64,000 nucleotides of DNA from Pedobacter montanisoli (GTDB taxonomy: Bacteria; Bacteroidota; Bacteroidia; Sphingobacteriales; Sphingobacteriaceae): contig NZ_JALGBH010000001.1 of assembly GCF_022809115.1 (NCBI RefSeq), positions 1,116,001 through 1,180,000 of the forward strand, given 5' to 3'. A program made the position numbers and the translations under genes. A model generated the notes under the pieces. That model had not been told where the DNA came from. It made no database searches and saw nothing but the letters and a program-made list of their open reading frames with translations. The number at the start of each line of letters is the position of its first letter. Within the stretch, counting starts at the first letter, position 1. This document shows, one piece after another, positions 54,517 to 62,899 of the stretch.

Positions 54517-55479
54517 TTAGAAAAGGTTTTTAATGATCTGTTCTGTAGATAAGCCTTCGGCTTCTGCACGGTAATTGCGTACAATACGGTGTCTGAGTAT
54601 GGCTTCTGCTACTGCCTGTACATCTTCTATATCAGGAGCATATTTGCCAGATATGGCAGCATGGCATTTGGCTCCTAGAATTAAAAATTGCGAAGCACGT
54701 GGTCCTGCACCCCATGCCACATACTGATTAACCTGCGCTGTGGCCAGTTCGGTATGAGGGCGGGTTTGAGCCACCAGTTTTACCGCATATTGTAATACAT
54801 TATCAGTTACGGGTATGCTTCTGATCAATTGCTGAAAATACTGGATTTCTTCAGCGCTGATTATTTTAGAGATAGACGGAACATTATTTCCTGTGGTATT
54901 TTTAACAATGGTAAGCTCATCGTTAAAGCTTGGGTAATTTAGCTGCACATTGAACATGAAACGGTCTAACTGCGCTTCGGGAAGAGGGTAGGTTCCTTCC
55001 TGTTCAATAGGGTTTTGGGTAGCTAAAACAAAAAATGGTTTAGGTAAAATATGGGTTTGTCCGGCTGCGGTTACAGCTCTTTCCTGCATGGCTTCTAATA
55101 AGGCCGCTTGTGTTTTAGGAGGCGTACGGTTAATCTCATCGGCCAGAATAATATTAGAGAAGATGGGGCCTTTTACAAATTTAAAATGGCGGTCTTCACC
55201 TAAAATCTCAGTACCGATAATATCTCCGGGCATTAAATCTGGTGTAAACTGGATACGGTTAAAGTTAAGATCCAAAACGCCTGCAACAGTTTGTACCAAT
55301 AAGGTTTTTGCCAAACCCGGTACGCCCACTAAAAGGCAATGCCCATTACTGAATATCGCAATGAGCACTGATTTAATAATATCATCTTGTCCGATAACAA
55401 CCTTACCAATTTCGGTTTTAATGTTGTTAAACGATTGGTGTAAAGCATCAACAGCTTCAACTTCGTTTTTAAAATGCAT
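54517..55479 (-). CDS. MoxR family AAA+ ATPase
   Basis: 320 residues. Walker A is GVPGLAKTLLVQ (about 38-49), Walker B IILADEINRTPPK, sensor 1 VLATQNPIEQEGTYPLPEAQLDRFM, then the MoxR lid domain. Acts as a chaperone-like ATPase, usually with DUF58 and VWA proteins, but none are adjacent here. Instead the SurA-like gene precedes it with a 1-base overlap (TAATG), indicating translational coupling and a link to envelope protein folding. Confidence 0.93.
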   Translation of the reverse strand: MHFKNEVEAVDALHQSFNNIKTEIGKVVIGQDDIIKSVLIAIFSNGHCLLVGVPGLAKTLLVQTVAGVLDLNFNRIQFTPDLMPGDIIGTEILGEDRHFKFVKGPIFSNIILADEINRTPPKTQAALLEAMQERAVTAAGQTHILPKPFFVLATQNPIEQEGTYPLPEAQLDRFMFNVQLNYPSFNDELTIVKNTTGNNVPSISKIISAEEIQYFQQLIRSIPVTDNVLQYAVKLVAQTRPHTELATAQVNQYVAWGAGPRASQFLILGAKCHAAISGKYAPDIEDVQAVAEAILRHRIVRNYRAEAEGLSTEQIIKNLF

Positions 55480-56846
55480 TAGTTGCTTTTAGTATTTTTA
55501 TTAACCCAAAGTTTCAACTCATCGCATGTAGCAAATTCGTCGTCAACCCTAATATAGGTGTTTTCTTTACGTTTTTCAAACCACTGGCTCATCACTTTAG
55601 CTTCCTTTTCGCGTTGAGCCTGCTCCTTAAATTTAGGATAATCCTGTTCTAAGCTTCCTTTATGCGGAGCTATTTTAGATTTTAAGAAAAAGATCTTATA
55701 ACCTTCTTTGCCATCATTCTGGTTTTTAAAAGAAATCGGCTTAGAAATTTCGCCCACTTTCATAGTATCTATTGCCATGAAAACCGCAGGATCTAACTTT
55801 TCAACCGGGATCAAAGTGGTTCTTGAAGTCTGGTTATCTGCGTATAACAGCATACCTCCATTATATTGTGTTTCTTTATTATCTGAAAATAAAGAAGCTG
55901 CTGTAGCAAAAGGTAATCTTTTATCTATAAGATCTTTATAGATACTATCGGCTTTAAGTTTTACGCGCTCTAAACTTTCAGGTGTATTCTGCGGTCTGAT
56001 CAGGATATGGCGTACATGGGCCTGTTCTCCACGTCTTTCAATAACCTGTAAAATATGATAGCCATATTCAGTTTCAAATACCGGCGACATCTCTCCGGCT
56101 TTTAATTTGAATGCCCATGCAGTAAATTCTTTAACCATGGTGCTTCTGTCAATAAAACCATAATCACCGCCATCTGCTGCAGAGCCTGGGTCTTCAGAGT
56201 AAGTTTTAGCTAAAAAACCAAAGTCTTCACCGCTTTTTACACGTAAGCGTATGGCTTCAAGTCTGTCGTAATATTTTTGTTTTTCTGCCTTAGTTAATTT
56301 AGGCGTTAAAACAATTTCGCCCACTTCAACCTCGGCACCAATATCTGGCAAGCTGTCTTTAGGATAGCTATCGAAATATTTTTTTACCTCTAAAGGTGTT
56401 ACTGTAGTGTTTTCCGTGATTTTTTGCTGCATTTTTTCAGCTATAAGACCTTCTTTTACATCGGCTCTCATTTCATCTTTATATTGCAGCACAGATTTTT
56501 GTAGAAATTGCTCTAAACGTTCCTGTCCACCCATACGCTGTATCTGGTAGCGCATTCTTTTATCTAAAACATCATCTACCTGATTTTCTTCAACCACGAT
56601 AGAGTCTATTTCAGCCTGTTGTTTCAATAATTTCTGAACCAACATTTGCTGTAAAAAGTAACATTTTACCTTTTCATCGGCAGGATTGCCCTGATTTAAG
56701 TAAATAGCATATTGCTGGTTTAGTTCTGATAATAATATGATGTTGTTGCCTACTACGGCTACAATTTTATCAAGATTAGGTTTTTGTGCATTGGCATTTA
56801 AGGCAAAATATATTAAAGCTACTGCCAATGTAAATATTTTCTTCAT
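55479..56846 (-). CDS. SurA-like periplasmic peptidyl-prolyl isomerase
   Basis: 455 residues with a signal peptide (cut after NANAQ, about 20). N-terminal SurA-type helical domain (about 25-165) followed by two parvulin/PPIC domains (about 170-275 and 277-385): DFGFLAKTYSEDPGSAADGGDYGF and the repeat HVRHILIRPQNTPES onwards. A C-terminal helix completes the chaperone domain. Helps outer membrane proteins fold in the periplasm. Coupled to the MoxR gene. A -7 box lies 25 bases upstream of its start. Confidence 0.93.
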   Translation of the reverse strand: MKKIFTLAVALIYFALNANAQKPNLDKIVAVVGNNIILLSELNQQYAIYLNQGNPADEKVKCYFLQQMLVQKLLKQQAEIDSIVVEENQVDDVLDKRMRYQIQRMGGQERLEQFLQKSVLQYKDEMRADVKEGLIAEKMQQKITENTTVTPLEVKKYFDSYPKDSLPDIGAEVEVGEIVLTPKLTKAEKQKYYDRLEAIRLRVKSGEDFGFLAKTYSEDPGSAADGGDYGFIDRSTMVKEFTAWAFKLKAGEMSPVFETEYGYHILQVIERRGEQAHVRHILIRPQNTPESLERVKLKADSIYKDLIDKRLPFATAASLFSDNKETQYNGGMLLYADNQTSRTTLIPVEKLDPAVFMAIDTMKVGEISKPISFKNQNDGKEGYKIFFLKSKIAPHKGSLEQDYPKFKEQAQREKEAKVMSQWFEKRKENTYIRVDDEFATCDELKLWVNKNTKSN

Positions 56847-56871
56847 TCTGTATTTATACTGTTAATTTTTG

Positions 56872-56879
56872 CAAATTTA
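56872..56879 (-). promoter_or_regulatory. -7 promoter box of the SurA-like gene
   Basis: TAAATTTG (TAnnTTTG) on the minus strand, 25 bases upstream of the ATG at 56846. Confidence 0.5.
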
Positions 56880-56900
56880 GCATTATTAAGTTAAGGCTTT

Positions 56901-57491
56901 TCAGGGCTTTGCTAATTTCTTTAACTCTCTTTCGTAAATGATTACTTTATACTTCTTTTTGAGATCTTTTATCCACTGATTTTCCAGGTCCTGCTGGTAA
57001 TCGCCAATCAGGTTACCCTTAATCTCATTATAATTTAAACCTGCATATTTTGTTTTGTTCCTGGTATAATAGTCTTTAAGTATTTCTTCATTATCATCTG
57101 TCTGGTTCCAGATTTTTTTTTCTGAAACGTTAAACATTAAAACACCTTCTTTATATTCATTAAGAATGAAATTGAGCTCTTTTGCGTTGTCATTCCTATC
57201 TTTTTGCTGCATTAAGGTGGTTTTATATCCATCTATTTCACTTATGTAGCCACTATCCAGATCTAAGCCCATGCTTCTGGCATCGGCAACCTTAAGCTTA
57301 AAATTAATATAAAGGTTTAGATAAGCTTTTAGGTCTTTTAGCGTATAAATAGTATTATCCGTATGATTTTTAGTGTACACCCATAAAAACTCATCAGCAT
57401 GCACCGGTACGTTATTTACCAAAGCTACATTCTGAGCCCATGATACACTACCAATAGTACTTAAAGCTAATACAAAAAAGAACTGTTTCAC
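56901..57491 (-). CDS. SurA-like chaperone fragment without PPIase domains
   Basis: 196 residues with a signal peptide (cut after GSVSWAQ, about 20). The part 22-90 (VALVNNVPVHADEFLWVYTKN, LKAYLNLYINFKLKVADA) looks like the N-terminal helical domain of Bacteroidota PpiC/SurA proteins. The part 104-190 (ELNFILNEYKEGVLMFNVSE, DYYTRNKTKY) resembles the C-terminal part of the same proteins. The parvulin domains that normally lie between are absent. A reduced chaperone or a joining protein is possible. The start is GTG at 57491. It lies just before the SurA-like gene. Confidence 0.65.
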   Translation of the reverse strand: MKQFFFVLALSTIGSVSWAQNVALVNNVPVHADEFLWVYTKNHTDNTIYTLKDLKAYLNLYINFKLKVADARSMGLDLDSGYISEIDGYKTTLMQQKDRNDNAKELNFILNEYKEGVLMFNVSEKKIWNQTDDNEEILKDYYTRNKTKYAGLNYNEIKGNLIGDYQQDLENQWIKDLKKKYKVIIYERELKKLAKP

Positions 57492-57587
57492 AAAGAATAA
57501 GGTCTAAGTTTAGTTTATAAAAGTAACAAATTGCACTGCTATAATAAGATATTTAACTAATTTTAACAGAAATTTTTTTCAATTATT

Positions 57588-58187
57588 ATGCATAGTCAGC
57601 TAACCCATAACGAACAAGCTTTACGTTTATTCTTTACAGATGATGTTTATCTGGTTAATGAACCTGTGCAGCAGTATGATTTACAGGAAAAACCTTCAGT
57701 AGAAAGCAAAGAAAAAGCACCTTTAAAAGTAGAAGAACAATCTGCAAAAATAGAGGTGCCTGTTATTGCTGAAACTCCTGCTGTAACCCAAGCCGTAAAT
57801 TTTGTGTATTTGGGTAAAAACCAGAAAAATATCCTTGTACTTGTAAATGATGCAGAGAACAGTGTTTGCAGTAAAGAGGGGATGGAATTTTTGACCAAAA
57901 TTGTAGGCGCTGTAGGCTTAACCAGCAAAGATATTGCTATTTTAAACTTTGCAAGAAATGCACATGCCAGATATGAAAGTCTGAAATCTTTTTTTGGGTT
58001 CAGGCTGTTAATGTCTTTTGGCGTTTCTGCTAGTGAACTGGGCTTAGAGAAAGAATTTCCGTTGCATGATCTGGAGCTATACAATGATGTGGAAATCATT
58101 TTTACAAGTAATTTACATCCTTTAAGCTCTGATCTGTCTGCAAAAAAGCAGCTTTGGGGAAATTTAAAACAACTGAAATATGTCTAA
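57588..58187 (+). CDS. Hypothetical protein upstream of rdgB
   Basis: 199 residues, soluble. A variable acidic linker (about 25-70, Glu/Lys/Pro-rich) separates a short N-terminal helix (NEQALRLFF) from a C-terminal domain (NILVLVNDAENSVCSKEGMEF, LLMSFGVSASELGL). The C-terminal domain is distantly reminiscent of DNA polymerase III psi-type domains, but I cannot support that. It overlaps rdgB by 8 bases, so the two are co-translated. The ATG at 57588 lies opposite the start of the SurA fragment gene. Confidence 0.65.
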   Translation: MHSQLTHNEQALRLFFTDDVYLVNEPVQQYDLQEKPSVESKEKAPLKVEEQSAKIEVPVIAETPAVTQAVNFVYLGKNQKNILVLVNDAENSVCSKEGMEFLTKIVGAVGLTSKDIAILNFARNAHARYESLKSFFGFRLLMSFGVSASELGLEKEFPLHDLELYNDVEIIFTSNLHPLSSDLSAKKQLWGNLKQLKYV

Positions 58188-58764
58188 ACAATTAGTTTTT
58201 GCAACTAATAATCAAAATAAGAAAGAAGAAATAGCCACCTTAGTAGGCTCTGCCTACGAGGTATTGAATTTAAAAGATATAGGCTGCGATGTAGATATAC
58301 CCGAAACCGGCAATTCGTTTGCTGAAAACGCTACATTAAAAAGTACCTATGTTGTGCAACATTTTAATATGGATTGCTTTGCTGATGACAGTGGCCTAGA
58401 GGTTGACGCGTTAAATAACGAGCCGGGTATTTTTTCGGCCAGATACAGCGGAGTAAAAGATGATAAGATCAATCTTGAATTTCTACTGAAAAAGATGAAA
58501 GGTATTCAAAACAGGAAAGCCCGTTTCAAAACAGTGATCTCGCTTATGATGGATCAACAGAATTATCTTTTTGAAGGTGCCATAGAAGGTACTTTGCTGG
58601 ATAAACCAAGAGGTGAAAAAGGTTTCGGTTATGACCCTATCTTTGTACCCGAAGGTTATGAGATTACTTTTGCTGAGATGGGAATGGAAGAAAAAAACCA
58701 GATCAGTCATAGAGCAATTGCTACAAAAAGGCTTATCGCATTTCTGAATCAAAAAGCCGGTTAA
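58180..58764 (+). CDS. rdgB: Non-canonical purine NTP pyrophosphatase (XTP/dITP diphosphatase)
   Basis: 194 residues, usual length. Motifs: FATNNQNKKEEI (about 5-16), FADDSGLEVDALNNEPGIFSARYSG and GEKGFGYDPIFVPEGY, plus ISHRAIA. Hydrolyses dITP, ITP and XTP to monophosphates to keep them out of DNA. Overlaps the upstream gene by 8 bases. Its last codons lie in a perfect 32-bp palindrome that also ends the opposite OstA-like gene. Confidence 0.96.
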   Translation: MSKQLVFATNNQNKKEEIATLVGSAYEVLNLKDIGCDVDIPETGNSFAENATLKSTYVVQHFNMDCFADDSGLEVDALNNEPGIFSARYSGVKDDKINLEFLLKKMKGIQNRKARFKTVISLMMDQQNYLFEGAIEGTLLDKPRGEKGFGYDPIFVPEGYEITFAEMGMEEKNQISHRAIATKRLIAFLNQKAG

Positions 58765-58780
58765 TTAACCGGCTTTTTGA
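58749..58780. terminator. Bidirectional terminator inside two stop regions
   Basis: A perfect 32-bp palindrome with an AAAAAGCCGG / CCGGCTTTTT stem. It contains the stop codons of rdgB and, on the other strand, of the OstA-like gene, so it also encodes the C-termini of both proteins. Confidence 0.9.
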
Positions 58781-60893
58781 TTTCTATATCTTTTACAATT
58801 GTTTTGGGCTTAGCTGTTAGAGGAATACTATCTATGCTTTTGCTATTAACTGTTTTAGGTTTGCTATCTTTAACTGCAGGCTTTGTGGGAGGTTGATTTT
58901 TTACAGTCTTTTTAGGTTTCCCTTTAATAATTTCATCTTTATTCGCTGGCCTTAATTCTGGTTTCCAGGTAAAACCTGTCAGGAAACTTTCTTTGGGAAG
59001 CTTATCGGCAGGATTAACTGCGCCATCAATCTCTTTAACCATTGTAATCTGGTTAATTTTTTTATCCTTGAATTTAAACCTGATCCGGCTACTTACCGTT
59101 TGATTTAAATTGTCTATATCGCCTTTATTGTTTTTAGTAAAATAAATACTTTCGGCATTACCATCTACATACAAATCACGCATTTGCCCATCATTAAAAA
59201 AACCGGTGATGAGCTTGCCTTTGATCTGGTTAAATTTAGAAGTGTCAGACTGTTGGTTGGCAATGAAGCCATTCTCAATAATCTGAAAGCTGTGTATTTT
59301 TTTGTTTTTTAGAAATACGTTAATGGTATCGCCGGTTTGTTGAGTACTGTCTGTCCACAGAATAGGATTTTTATACCATCTTAAAGTAGAATCAGCAGCG
59401 GCAAAAAACAATGAATCTGCCTTTGCCTGCAGGTTGTGTTTAAAAACCTTAACGTTGTGGTAAGCTTTAATTACTCTGGTACGTATCGTATCAGCAGGAC
59501 TAACCAGCGAATCTTTTACAACAGCTTTGGTTAATGCCTGTTGTGTATTGCCTGTTTTTTTATCCTGTAGCTTTTTACTTGAGTCAGCTTTGAGCTCTTT
59601 GTCTATTTTAATGGCTTTCGTATTTGCTGTGTCTTTTATGGCAGGTGGGGCATGTTTGCTAAGCGTGTCGGTAAGTTTTTGTTTAATTGTTGTGTCAGCA
59701 CTTATAGGAACAACAGTACCCGGTTTATCATCTAAGGATTTTGCATCTTTGCGGTTTTTACTTTTAGGTGCTATAGTAGTAGCATTTCTTTCTTTATTTC
59801 CGGTTGCAGTTAAGGCTTTTCTGGCCTCTGCTTTCTCTTTTTCCCTTTCCTGTTTGGCTTTTTCATCTTCACTACCTACTTCGTTATCTTTTTTAATAAC
59901 AGGTTTGGCCAACAGTTTGAGTGTTTTTTGTAGCACCATCTGGCTTTCTAAAGTATCTGCTCCGAGCCAAAGTGTATCCGCTATTTTTTTATTGTCAACC
60001 ATTACCGAGTCGTCAGATACCATAGCCACGTAAGGGTTTTTGGTAACTAAGATCTTTTCTATATCTCTGAAATATTCTCCCAAATTTCCCTTCAGAGTAA
60101 AATCGTCAACGGTATCTTTAAAAACAATGTTTTTTACGGCTTTTCCATAACCTCGTTTACCATCATAAAATAAACTATCACCTTTTAGAGATTTACTGCC
60201 AGTGGTGTAAAGGTTATTTTTCCCGAAAACGGCATTCTCTGTTTTGGTATTATAAACTCCGTTTTCAGTATAAAGATTTTCGTTCTTTTTATTTTTGATA
60301 TTGGTAGGGCCATAAAAATATGCCCAATTGCTCAACGTATTGTAACGTAAGGTATCTGATTTTATGGTGCTTTCAGGGTTGGTTACCAAAACATCATACC
60401 TGAAAAAAGCATCACGGGTATTGGCAAAATACCAGCCTCTTTTACTGGTAATGGTTACATCTTTGGTAACAATTTTTCCCCCGTTAACATAGGTGCCTAT
60501 ACGGGTTGCCATATTATAATCCAGCACGTTGGTAGTTAAGGTAGAATTGTTTTTATCTACCATGCGTACATTCTTCTCTAAGTGGGCTAGCTTTTTATTG
60601 CCGTCGTAATTGAGCAGGTCTGAATAAATATTCAGGGTATCGGCCTGATTAATGTGTACATTGCCAAAAGCTTCAAAATAATTCCGTTCTTTATAAAATA
60701 CAGCACTATCGCAAAATAAACGGGCATTATCATGTCTGAATGTAGGATTCCTTAGGTACGCAATCTGGTCTTTATTGGCGCCATGCATCATGTCGGCCCG
60801 CTCCAGGAAAATCAAAGTGCGTTGTCCCGGTGTTTGACCAAGTAAGAACAAAGGCGAAAAAAGAAAAAATATAAATGTTAAAATCCTGTACAC
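58761..60893 (-). CDS. OstA-like protein (LPS transport, LptA/LptD type)
   Basis: 710 residues with a signal peptide (cut near LLGQTPG, about 20). An OstA/LptA-like beta-jellyroll (about 25-320; FGNVHINQADTLNIYSDLLNYD, YNTKTENAVFGKNNLYTTGS) is followed by a long Lys/Glu/Thr-rich low-complexity insertion (about 335-480) and a second OstA-like stretch (about 480-660), then a Lys/Pro-rich tail. Proposed role: periplasmic bridge for lipopolysaccharide. The start is GTG at 60893, only 4 bases from a -7 box. Divergent from tilS. Confidence 0.85.
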   Translation of the reverse strand: MYRILTFIFFLFSPLFLLGQTPGQRTLIFLERADMMHGANKDQIAYLRNPTFRHDNARLFCDSAVFYKERNYFEAFGNVHINQADTLNIYSDLLNYDGNKKLAHLEKNVRMVDKNNSTLTTNVLDYNMATRIGTYVNGGKIVTKDVTITSKRGWYFANTRDAFFRYDVLVTNPESTIKSDTLRYNTLSNWAYFYGPTNIKNKKNENLYTENGVYNTKTENAVFGKNNLYTTGSKSLKGDSLFYDGKRGYGKAVKNIVFKDTVDDFTLKGNLGEYFRDIEKILVTKNPYVAMVSDDSVMVDNKKIADTLWLGADTLESQMVLQKTLKLLAKPVIKKDNEVGSEDEKAKQEREKEKAEARKALTATGNKERNATTIAPKSKNRKDAKSLDDKPGTVVPISADTTIKQKLTDTLSKHAPPAIKDTANTKAIKIDKELKADSSKKLQDKKTGNTQQALTKAVVKDSLVSPADTIRTRVIKAYHNVKVFKHNLQAKADSLFFAAADSTLRWYKNPILWTDSTQQTGDTINVFLKNKKIHSFQIIENGFIANQQSDTSKFNQIKGKLITGFFNDGQMRDLYVDGNAESIYFTKNNKGDIDNLNQTVSSRIRFKFKDKKINQITMVKEIDGAVNPADKLPKESFLTGFTWKPELRPANKDEIIKGKPKKTVKNQPPTKPAVKDSKPKTVNSKSIDSIPLTAKPKTIVKDIEIKKPVN

Positions 60894-60897
60894 GCTG

Positions 60898-60905
60898 CAA
60901 ATTTA
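60898..60905 (-). promoter_or_regulatory. -7 promoter box of the OstA-like gene
   Basis: TAAATTTG (TAnnTTTG) on the minus strand, 4 bases from the GTG at 60893. With the tilS box 45 bases away it forms a compact divergent promoter. Confidence 0.6.
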
Positions 60906-60949
60906 GATTTAATTTTAGAACTGTTTATCAGAAGCCATAAATATTTAAA

Positions 60950-60957
60950 TAACTTTG
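60950..60957 (+). promoter_or_regulatory. -7 promoter box of tilS
   Basis: TAACTTTG (TAnnTTTG) ends 4 bases before the ATG at 60962, implying a leaderless transcript. Confidence 0.65.
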
Positions 60958-60961
60958 AACA

Positions 60962-62296
60962 ATGTTGTTGCCCTTAAATGAATTCGTACAATTTGTAAGC
61001 CAAAATCAGCTGTTTACAGCTAAGGATAAAGTCCTTTTAGCCGTAAGCGGGGGTAAGGATTCTGTATTAATGGCATATCTTTTTAAACAGGCCGGATTTA
61101 ATTTTAGTATTGCGCACTGTAATTTTAATCTGCGAGGAGAAGAAGCGCAAAGAGACGAAGCTTTTGTAAAGCTTCTGGCTACTACTTTAGGTGTGCATTT
61201 TCATGTTGTGCATTTTGATACAGCAGCTTATGCGGCTGAACATAACATATCTATACAAATGGCTGCCCGGACGCTTCGTTACGACTGGTTTGAGCGGCTT
61301 TGTGTAGAAAATAATTACGCTTGTGTAGCTGTAGCCCATCATCAGAACGATTCCATAGAAACTTTGCTGCTTAACCTGGTGCGTGGAACGGGTATCAGCG
61401 GGATGCATGGTATTTTAGCTAAGAGAGATCAAATTGTAAGACCTTTATTGTTTCTGTCACGTCAGGAGATAGACGAATGGATCAGCAAAAACCATATTGA
61501 TTTTGTAGAAGACAGTTCAAATCTGAGCAGCAAGTATGCCCGCAATAAGATAAGATTGGAAGTAGTTCCGCACTTGCGACAAATTAACCCAAATCTGGAA
61601 GAAACTTTTGCGCAGAATATAGAGCGTTTTGCACAAACCGAAAAACTGTTGCAACATGTGGTTAACGGGCTGCGGGAACAAATGCTGGTTAAAGATGGTA
61701 ATCATATATTAATCAGTAAAAAAGATGTGCTGAGCTTAGAACCTCAACAGTTGTTGTTTTATGAGCTCTTATTGCCTTATCATTTTAGTGCAGTGGTCTG
61801 TAAAGAAATTTTAGAACATCTAAATGCACAAAGTGGAACCTCTTTTTACAGCAAGAGCCATAGAGTAACTGTTGACAGGCAACAACTCATCATTTCGACA
61901 GCTGAAGAAGATTATCCATATTTTGAGATTGATCATGAAGGAACTTTTACGGTAAATAGTGTTGTAAAACTGCAATTGAGCTATAGCGATAGTTTATCAT
62001 TTGATACAAGGAGAGAAGCCGCATATGTGGATGCGGATCAATTGGTATTTCCGCTTACAGTTAGAGTATGGAAGGCGGGCGATAAGTTTAAGCCTTTGGG
62101 TATGAAACAATTTAAGAAACTCAGTGATTTTTTTATAGACCAAAAAGTGCCTTTGCCGCAGAAAAACGAAAACCTGGTTTTGGTAAACGGCAATGATGAA
62201 ATTATCTGGCTGGCTGGAATAAGGCAGGACGATCGCTATAAATTAACTGCAAGCACAAAAAAAGTTGCTATATTCGAACTGTTAAATATCATTTAA
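60962..62296 (+). CDS. tilS: tRNA(Ile)-lysidine synthetase
   Basis: 444 residues. PP-loop ATP site LLAVSGGKDSVLMAYLF (SGGxDS at about 29-34), then HCNFNLRGEEAQRDE and ARTLRYDWFE, VAHHQNDSIETLLLNLVRGTG, all typical of TilS. The C-terminal substrate domain includes RVWKAGDKFKPLGMKQFKKLSDFFID. Attaches lysine to C34 of the CAU anticodon of tRNA-Ile2, an essential step for reading AUA. The gene is followed 12 bases on by the 62309 gene. Confidence 0.97.
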   Translation: MLLPLNEFVQFVSQNQLFTAKDKVLLAVSGGKDSVLMAYLFKQAGFNFSIAHCNFNLRGEEAQRDEAFVKLLATTLGVHFHVVHFDTAAYAAEHNISIQMAARTLRYDWFERLCVENNYACVAVAHHQNDSIETLLLNLVRGTGISGMHGILAKRDQIVRPLLFLSRQEIDEWISKNHIDFVEDSSNLSSKYARNKIRLEVVPHLRQINPNLEETFAQNIERFAQTEKLLQHVVNGLREQMLVKDGNHILISKKDVLSLEPQQLLFYELLLPYHFSAVVCKEILEHLNAQSGTSFYSKSHRVTVDRQQLIISTAEEDYPYFEIDHEGTFTVNSVVKLQLSYSDSLSFDTRREAAYVDADQLVFPLTVRVWKAGDKFKPLGMKQFKKLSDFFIDQKVPLPQKNENLVLVNGNDEIIWLAGIRQDDRYKLTASTKKVAIFELLNII

Positions 62297-62308
62297 TTTA
62301 AGCGACCA

Positions 62309-62791
62309 ATGGACAGTAAATATCCTTTCGTTGAGAAACAATACATAGGCAGGGATTATATCCGTATTTGTATCAGGTTATTGATGGCTGCATTTTGTTT
62401 TGGTGCTTATGTTTATGAAAGAGACCGTGATAATACTGTAGATCTGTTTCTTGTGGTAGGCTTTGGTATCATAGCTGTATCTATCATTCTCTTGTTTTTA
62501 ATTCAGTATAAAACCACTATAACCAATAAAAGTGTAATTATAGATGGTTTATGGACTGCAAAAAGAGTAAAAATAGACTTGAATAGCATTGTAAATGTGC
62601 GTAAGGCTACCTATAGCAATTATCTTTTTAATAATCCCGTTTATAACCTGCATAAAAAAGGAAGCATCAGATTTTACTCTTCAGGTAAGGATGCTGTTGT
62701 ACTTACAGATCGTGATGGTTTAGAGTATTTTATTGGTACTCAAAGACCTAACGAGATGCTCTTGGTTATCCAAAAGGAAATGAACGGTTAA
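62309..62791 (+). CDS. Small membrane protein with PH-like C-terminal region
   Basis: 160 residues. Two hydrophobic helices (about 21-38 and 47-67) and then a soluble beta-rich domain of about 90 residues (ITNKSVIIDGLWTAKRVKIDLNSIVNVRKATYSN, YFIGTQRPNEML), similar in pattern to bacterial PH domains. Role unknown. Probably co-transcribed with tilS. Confidence 0.75.
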   Translation: MDSKYPFVEKQYIGRDYIRICIRLLMAAFCFGAYVYERDRDNTVDLFLVVGFGIIAVSIILLFLIQYKTTITNKSVIIDGLWTAKRVKIDLNSIVNVRKATYSNYLFNNPVYNLHKKGSIRFYSSGKDAVVLTDRDGLEYFIGTQRPNEMLLVIQKEMNG

Positions 62792-62899
62792 ATCCAGTAT
62801 CCCTTCAATTTTAATTTGCTTTTTCATTACAATAAGTTTTAAATTAGGAATAGTTATTGCCTTACTAAGGCATGTTATATGTTAATTAAATTGAACAAT

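Noticed and set aside
59527..60033. 168-codon open frame opposite the OstA-like gene
   Set aside because: Opposite to the low-complexity Lys/Glu-rich region; its hydrophobic Ser/Leu composition is what the complement of that sequence produces.
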